Of a stretch of 64,000 bases of DNA, positions 58,106-64,000 are shown piece by piece. How positions within the stretch are numbered: the stretch's first letter is position 1; each line of letters begins with the position of its first letter. A model generated the notes under the pieces. That model was not told where the DNA came from, searched no databases, and saw nothing but the letters and a program-made list of their open reading frames with translations. Where the stretch lies: assembly GCA_037974965.1 (NCBI GenBank), contig JBBPFI010000006.1, positions 1 through 64,000 on the forward strand, in the 5' to 3' direction. A program made the position numbers and the translations under genes. Source of the DNA: Dacryopinax spathularia. Lineage: Eukaryota > Basidiomycota > Dacrymycetes > Dacrymycetales > Dacrymycetaceae.

Positions 58106-59844
58106 CTAGACGAAGACGCCATGGAATCCGGCGCCAACCCAAGTCCCGCTAGGCGCCTCAGCCCGAGCAACCTCTTTCATCGTCTTCCCATCCAGGACCA
58201 GCAGGTAACTCCTCCTCTGCAACCCATCCAGAACGATACTCAGCACCACCCCATCGTCCTCGTCTTCCTTCTCGCCGGCGGTGGATGACGGCCGCGAAAC
58301 AAAGATGGGCTCGCCCGGCATCTCTCCTGGTCCACCGCGCCAATACAATGCCGTTGGCTTCTGTCCGCCGACATCCAGCTTTACGAGCGCATCCGACAGC
58401 CCCGGCCCGTCGCCAACCTTGCACATCCCGTAAGCCCACCTATACGGTCTGTGATACCGGCTGGGTGCAACAGTCGGGAGCTCCATGGCAGCGTCAGATG
58501 TCCAGTCGATGGTTGCTTCGCGGCATTTGGGCGGCTGTGGCCCGGAGGCCTTTGGATTGGGGAGGCGGAATCGACGGACGCGACCCTGCACCTGTTTCTG
58601 CAACCCACGACGCATTTCTTCAACGTACAACGTGTTGATGAAGGCGGCGTCGGGATAGACGGCCAAGTCGATCAGGACGTCACCAGTGGCGGGTTCGTCG
58701 TAAGCGTTAAGGTAATGGAAGGCGAAGAAGGGCGGAGTGATGTATTTGGCCACGAGACCACCCTTCGAGCGGTCGATGACGTAGAACGTGGTGGGCTGGC
58801 TCACAGTTGGCGTGATGGATTCGGCAATGTTACCGTTATACAGGAGGGAGAGCCCAGCACTGTCAACAACGTTAGCACGTACACATCGAGGAACAATGGG
58901 TAGGTATGGGAGGTGCGATCCAGAAAAATGATGGAGACGTACTATGTAATCTCAGCCGCCCATATACAGAGGACGACATATCGCTCGGTCATCGTCAAAC
59001 TGTGCACATATGCCAGTGGAGCGTCCTTCACGTCTGCCAGCACCCTTGCTGTGCCATCCGCAGAAATGCTAAACACCTTGTACACCGGCTTGGGGCCGAC
59101 CTGGCAGACGAAATTAAAGTACTCCCCGGTGAAAGGATCCTTGCATCCGTGGGCTGCGGAGAGCTCGCCGGTGAGGAGAGGGCTGAAAGACTTGTACGTG
59201 GTGATGGCGAGGGGCTCGAGCGTCTGCGGATCCAAGAGCTGGAGGAGAGAAGCGTCCGTCTTCGCGACCAGATAGCCCGGTCCTTCTCCGTCCTTCGGCT
59301 TGCGCTCCTTCAGGCTGTCAGGAATTTGGGATGTTGGAAAACCCGGCAGATCAGGCGATAGAGTGACCTGGACATTCTGACCATCCGGTAGTTTGTAGGT
59401 CTGCCCGTCTCCGTCGCTCGCGCCAGCCAGACGGCGGAAGAGGGTAAAGTAACGGCGGAAGATGCCCTGGCAGGGATCTCGTTGACCGAACGTTATGCCA
59501 GGGATTTTACCCAGACGCGAGATTTGGGCTTCGAGCGAAGCCGACGACTTTCGTGCCGAATATTGTACGGTCCCGTCCGAGCCGGTAATTGCGAACCGGT
59601 GATTTATCCCCAGACCGTCGAACCAGTGATCGATCTTCACTTCACCGCCCTTCGCGTTGGAGGAAGGAATGGTGTAGGTGCCTGGCCCGGTACGGTACAG
59701 CACACCATGTAGCCAGGGAGGAAGCGTCCCTCGCACCGTGAGTGTGATCGGGTAGGGTGTTGTCGGTGCATTTGTGAACGTGAGCGTGTGGGCGGCGAAG
59801 AGCTCGTCCTGAGCTTGTGCCGCGCTGGAAGTGGTTGAGACCAT
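58106..59844 (-). CDS. Carotenoid cleavage oxygenase
   Basis: Two exons, 58943-59844 and 58106-58859, joined across GTACGTCTCC...TTGACAG, encode 551 residues. The four iron-binding histidines of the RPE65/CCD seven-bladed propeller are at H232 (ELSAAHGCKDP), H281 (LAYVHSLTMTERY), H349 (FFAFHYLNAYDE) and H547 (GAGFHGVFV at the C-terminus). Other family marks are HGVLYRTGPGTY and IDHWFDGLG. It has no signal peptide. The enzyme cleaves a carotenoid or a related alkene (apocarotenoid, stilbene) with O2 in a non-haem iron reaction; the substrate cannot be read from the sequence. It is divergent from the DJ-1-like gene, with 855 bp between starts. Confidence 0.93.
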
Positions 59845-60699
59845 CTTTCACGCTTTGCAGCCCCAGGTAAAGGTTGAAAGACGATAGAGTAAATATTGAG
59901 AATATGTGAGGTGCTTTCGTCCGAGTGGACCTGTAAGGATGAGGGCATACATCACGGGTTATTTATACCTCCCCACATCCCGCTCCTGACATTCCATTAC
60001 GAAACGCCGTGCAGCTGAAAGGGACAGCTTCGGCAAAGATTCAGGCCGCGGCGAGAAGCAGGGGCCCGTGGTCAGCGGACCGACAGAGGTGAGTTGATGG
60101 GGTGAGGGTGGTGACCGTTTCAGCCAAGCATGAGAAAATGTGAGAAAGAGGGTTGGGGTTGTGGCTGTTTTTTTGTGTGGGTTGTGGGTTGTGAGTCACC
60201 TCTTGTTCACGGAGGTGAGGTCGGAGTTGCGGTTTGTGCAGGTGTGCTGTATTCGCTGGCCGATGCGCAGTCTCTGGTGGTGAAGAGGAGGGAGTTGCGA
60301 CTGGACGTCCGAGCGTTGGCGGTGTGACTGTGGCTGCTGCGGGCCCTTCTGCCGCCGGGAATGAATCAACCGTGGTCCCTGAAGATGAGGGAGAGCGTGG
60401 GAGTCGGGTCCTTTCATGCTTGTTTACTGGTATGAAGTAGCGAGGAATGTACCGAACCAATCAGAGACAGCTACGAGTGAAACAGGAAGGGTGGCGAAGG
60501 TCTGTGATGACGATCGGTCGTTGGCGTCGGTCCTCGCTCTCGCGCTCAACGTCGACATGTAACCGCCACACATCCGCACATTGTAATCATACTGTAACTC
60601 ATCCCCCAGTTGACATTCAATAATACCTCACTGACCCAGCGACCAATCTCACTCTGAACACCACTCGTTTGTCCACCTCCTCACAGCACAACACAGGCA
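59845..60699. promoter_or_regulatory. Divergent promoter region
   Basis: It separates the carotenoid oxygenase (-) and the DJ-1-like gene (+). A TATAAATA box on the minus strand lies at 59960-59967, 116 bp before the oxygenase ATG. The middle has a G/T-rich stretch (60110-60320). An open frame on the minus strand here is Pro/Ser/His-rich and judged spurious. Confidence 0.55.
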
Positions 60700-61837
60700 A
60701 TGGACTCACCGAGACCGCATATCCTCATCCTCCTCTCTTCAAACGGACACGACCCAACTGAAGTAGCAATCCCAGCTCTTCACCTCTCCACCTCATTCAA
60801 GGTATCATTCGCAACAGCAGATGGCACACAGGCACACGTGGACCAGAAGCTGCTCGAGAGAGGTCTGTTTGGTCGCTTCATGGGAGCGAGCGAGGAGGCT
60901 AGGGCGGCGCTGAGCAAGGTGGAGCAATGGGAGGGTTGGATCAAGCCGCAGAGTTGGGAGGACAAGGCGTTCGATATTCTCAAGTATGGTTCGTGCAGCT
61001 CTTGTCGATCCTGTTCACTTTGCGTTCCCTTCTCGTTCTCTCAGGGCGCTGTAACTGATACTCTGCTGCAGACGTAATAATCCTGCCAGGAGGTCACGAC
61101 CGCCCTATCCGCTCATTTCTCGAGTCCCCTACTCTTCACGCCCACTTGGCCAGGTTTTGGCCGTATGTGTCCCGGTCTTACTCCCCCTCGTCGCCTTCGG
61201 AACCGAGCAGAAAGGTGGTCGGGGCGATATGTCATGGCGTCCTCTGTCTGGCGTTCACCAGTCCTCGAGGCACCAGCGTGGGACCAGCACACTCCGCCGC
61301 GGTCCCATCTGCCTCTCCCGCTGCTCCGGCTGCGGAACGAGCATCGACCGCAGGGCAAAGTATCCTCAACGGCGTGCATAGCACCACCCTTCCGCGCTGG
61401 ATGGAGCGCTTCGCCTGGATAACCTCGCAAGCGTGGGGGTTGGGCGGCTACTACAGGACGTACGGAGAAGAGGGCAGGTGGTGCGCTGATGACCTGGTTG
61501 CTGCCCGGGCCAGATACGCCGAAGGACCGATCTCCCCCACGTGCGCGCATTCCTCCTTTCTCGTTCGTTCGTGCATTTCGTGTGCGAGTCTCTTGCACCA
61601 CCCTGGCTTTCCCTGGTTCGGCAGCCGGTAGCTCTCCCGAGCTTCCTGCCAACACTAATATCCTATCTTTTGACTGGTGCGGGCCGTGAACTGATACATG
61701 TTTGCAGGCCGTTTGTATGTACCGATCCTTCTTACCGATACGTAAGCGCCCGTTTCCCCGGAGACGCCAAGCTTTTTGCACAGAAGGTGGAGGACGAGGT
61801 GAAAGCGGCTGCGAGAGAGGCTGCCGGAAATGCATAG
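60700..61837 (+). CDS. DJ-1/PfpI family protein
   Basis: Three exons, 60700-60988, 61072-61540 and 61708-61837, give 295 residues in phase. It starts ILILLSSNGHDPTEVAIPAL, with the glutamate typical of the family (near residue 22). VIILPGGHDRP follows, and the nucleophile elbow GAICHGVL places the conserved cysteine at residue 150. The DJ-1/ThiJ/PfpI superfamily includes glutathione-independent glyoxalases, chaperone-like and protease-like members. A 30-residue Ala/Ser/Pro insert (61260-61350) follows the cysteine loop, and ITSQAWGLGGYYRTYGE is close to a fungal subgroup of uncharacterised members. Cytosolic, with no signal peptide. The exact activity is not deducible. Confidence 0.82.
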
Positions 61838-62564
61838 GCGGTGCCCAAGCCTGCGTGGTGACATTGGAAGCGCCGGACTCGGCAGAGCTGTTCAGCTGAT
61901 TGCTGAGAGAGGAAATGACCGCGGTGTGGTTCTTCACCGCGAGGAAGGCGATCGCGGGGAGGGAGCGCGAGCTTGAGGTATTCTGGCTCCTGGAAAAGGT
62001 TGTAGTTGAGGGCAGGACGCTCGGAGGACAACCTGGTGTTACGAGTGTTACCCTGTATATTTTGTCTTAGTACTAATTCCCAGCACAAAGCGCCTGGAAC
62101 TCTGACGCGCAATTTCAATTCACTTCAGTGCACAGCGTGTACTCGCCGACATGTGGTTCACGGCTCCTGCTGACGGCAACGATGACTTGCTTCCTCCTAG
62201 AGTAGAGAACTGATCCTCAGTGGATCTTGCAACGCAGCGAAAATCGATCGTAAACATGGTATTACAGATGAAGGGACCAAAGATACACACTAAAAGGTGG
62301 GGAAGGAGTAACTACCAAACAGTGACAAAGATGGCGATTGGTGGAGGGGGTTATCAACATGAGCATGAATGCGGGGTGATCATACCTAGTGGTTGGAATG
62401 ATGGGTCAATATGGACACAGCTCGAGCATGAGGTGGTATGAAACAGTTGGGTGTGTGGTTCATGGGATCGTATATGCACGTGAACAGAGTGTCCGTAGTC
62501 GACGCTCACTGATGCGACCGCCTTGACTGCTGGCGCGGCGAGGATCTCCATCCGGCCGACGCTA
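61838..62564. other. Intergenic between convergent genes
   Basis: No gene is seen. A long antisense frame over the DJ-1-like exons (61113-61937, -) is a shadow. Confidence 0.5.
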
Positions 62565-64000
62565 TTACGAGTCCTCATCGGTGGTCTGGCTCAGCAGGGC
62601 GGCTACATGGTCCTCCTTGACGAGCTTCTGCACTTCCGAAGCGGGGATGCGCACCCACCCACTTGGGGTAGCCTGCTTGACCTCAGAGCGCTTCTTCTCG
62701 TCTGAAAGCATGCTCGCCTCTAGGTCGGTCTGCTCTTCTGCCTTGGCGGTAGGCAGTCCATCATCCGCTGCGGCCGTCTTCGCTTCTGCGATAGATGCCT
62801 TGTCAGCCACTTCTACGGTGGACTCGGAGCCGTCTTTCTTCTTGCCGTCTTTCTCCTTCTCCTTCTCCTCCTTGAGCTTGGTGTCAGCCTCGCGCTCCGC
62901 CTTCTCTTCCTCCTCCTCAGCCTTCCTCTCCTCCTCCTCTTTCTGGATCCTCAGGCGCTCCTCGCGTTTCCGGCGCCACTGCTCCTTCTTTTCTTTCTTG
63001 ATCTCTTCCTCCTCCTCCTTCTCACGCTGCTTCTCCTCCTCTCTCTCCTTCTCTTCCTTTTCCCTTTTTAGGCGTTCGCGCAGCTCTCGCTCGGAAACGA
63101 CCCAGGCCGCAGCCTCCTCAACCGCTTTCACTGCCGAGGTCTTGTGCTTCAGCAAGTAGCCTTGCAAAGCAGCCACGCTGAACTCATCCGCTGGGATCTG
63201 CTCTGCAAACTTTTTCGCGAGGGTGCGAAGCGCCGGCTCAGACATAATTGGCGCGCCGCTCCTGCTTGACTTTCCGGTGGAACTGGCACCAGAGGTAGAC
63301 GCAGACGAGGACGATGTACCAGAAGCAGAGGCCATTCGGCTCTCCTTCTCCAAGGCTTCGTCCTCCTTCTCCAGTGCATCTACGGCCTCTTTGGGTGCGG
63401 ACGGGAAGAAGTTCATGAAGAGGCTCTCCATCTGCCATTTGGTGGCGTTGCGGAACTCGATCCACACATCCATCCGTCCAGGCCGTGACAGTGCTGGATC
63501 TAGGCGCGTGATGTGATTCGTAGTCGCGAACAAGAGGCGGCCTTCTGAAGCTGCTACGCCGTCGAGGGAGTTGAGCAAACCAGAGAGGGAGAGCGTGTTC
63601 GTATCGGACAAGCCCTGGTTGTGGCCGTTTAGCGTATGGTGGTGCATGTGCGTTGACGAGTAGGGCATGCTGTTGGCGTCGAGCAGCAAGGCCGACTGTT
63701 GCTGCTGCTGCTGTTGCTGCTGCTGGTCGCGGGGAACGCCAGTGTCCTTTTTGCTCCTCGTCGTCGAGCGCGTGAACGCCGCGTCCAGATCTTCAAGCAG
63801 GAGGATACACCTCGCGGGCACGCGGCTCATCAGGCTTGTCAGCGTAGCATCGTTGATCCAGCTTGCGCTCAGCGTGATGACATAAATGTCGAGATCAAGC
63901 TCGCCAGCGATGGCATGTATGCTGCTCGTCTTTCCACTCCCCGGTACACCCCAGAGCAGATAGCCGCGGCGATACGGGATGCCGCGGTCCGCATACCATT
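62565..64000 (-). CDS. BCS1-like AAA ATPase (5' partial)
   Basis: The minus-strand frame runs open from the right window edge to the stop at 62565, 478 residues. It begins WYADRGIPYRRGYLLWG, then Walker A GVPGSGKTSSIHAIAG, Walker B CILLLEDLDAAF and FATTNHITRLDPALSRPGRMD (sensor 1 and arginine finger). These are the marks of the BCS1 clade of AAA proteins, mostly mitochondrial inner membrane. A Gln run (63686-63724) and a His/Ser-rich insert sit inside the AAA domain, after Walker B. After the small AAA subdomain the C-terminus is a very long Lys/Glu/Arg coiled coil and an acidic tail, not present in Rip1-translocating Bcs1. It is one of the expanded fungal BCS1-like genes, with unknown client. 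The N-terminal BCS1 domain lies outside the window. Confidence 0.88.
   Translation of the reverse strand, partial: WYADRGIPYRRGYLLWGVPGSGKTSSIHAIAGELDLDIYVITLSASWINDATLTSLMSRVPARCILLLEDLDAAFTRSTTRSKKDTGVPRDQQQQQQQQQQSALLLDANSMPYSSTHMHHHTLNGHNQGLSDTNTLSLSGLLNSLDGVAASEGRLLFATTNHITRLDPALSRPGRMDVWIEFRNATKWQMESLFMNFFPSAPKEAVDALEKEDEALEKESRMASASGTSSSSASTSGASSTGKSSRSGAPIMSEPALRTLAKKFAEQIPADEFSVAALQGYLLKHKTSAVKAVEEAAAWVVSERELRERLKREKEEKEREEEKQREKEEEEEIKKEKKEQWRRKREERLRIQKEEEERKAEEEEEKAEREADTKLKEEKEKEKDGKKKDGSESTVEVADKASIAEAKTAAADDGLPTAKAEEQTDLEASMLSDEKKRSEVKQATPSGWVRIPASEVQKLVKEDHVAALLSQTTDEDS

Noticed and set aside
60041-60460. 139-residue minus-strand frame upstream of the carotenoid oxygenase
   Set aside because: Low-complexity Pro/Ser/Thr/His composition in a promoter region between divergent genes.
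61113-61937. 274-residue minus-strand frame
   Set aside because: Antisense to the DJ-1-like exons; no motif, and the plus strand has conserved family signatures.
1-64000. tRNA, rRNA, CRISPR, LTR or other virus-derived elements
   Set aside because: No B-box-like GGTTCGAATCC, no rRNA core sequences, no spaced identical repeats, no long terminal repeats and no polymerase or integrase signatures were seen on either strand.

Overview
The window looks like nuclear DNA of an agaricomycete-type basidiomycete fungus. Most genes have several short introns (about 45-130 nt, GT..AG). The recognisable families (Zn2Cys6 factor, Cys-3-type bZIP, CRAL-TRIO, carotenoid oxygenase, P450, secreted A1 aspartic proteases with a jelly-roll N-domain, BCS1-type AAA) are typical of that group. 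I found no rRNA, tRNA, CRISPR array, LTR or reverse transcriptase. All assignments come from reading the sequence; no database search was run.

Region 1 (1-10,100) is accessory. It holds two paralogous copies of a large gene of unknown family, tail to tail: copy 1 on +, cut by the left edge; copy 2 on -, shortened at its 3' end. A 39-bp GC-rich tandem array lies between them. Next comes a long multi-exon gene (6502-9906, -) with a ParB/sulfiredoxin-like motif near its N-terminus and charged coiled coils at its C-terminus. Many introns here carry a short imperfect palindrome just inside the 5' splice site: an AT-rich 30-bp family (nine copies) or a GC-rich family related to the tandem array. 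Two paralogs carry different hairpin families in the same intron position. This is the most unusual signal in the window.

Region 2 (10,100-29,900) is decayed and gene-poor. It has a DUF6532-like gene, a fragmentary Cys-rich gene, a pepsin-like protease with a disturbed frame, a broken MFS transporter, a small nucleotidyltransferase, a PPR-like pseudogene, a MITE-like hairpin element and low-complexity DNA.

Region 3 (29,950-64,000) is ordinary gene-dense sequence with intact reading frames across introns. In order: a Chk2/Rad53-like kinase, a bZIP factor, a tail-anchored CRAL-TRIO protein, an API5-like HEAT protein (divergent from the CRAL-TRIO gene), homocysteine S-methyltransferase, a Zn2Cys6 factor, a Pro-rich protein, two tandem aspartic proteases with a DAG instead of DTG first active-site motif, a cytochrome P450, an unknown gene, a carotenoid cleavage oxygenase (divergent from a DJ-1/PfpI protein), and a BCS1-like AAA ATPase cut by the right edge. 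These do not form an obvious pathway cluster.
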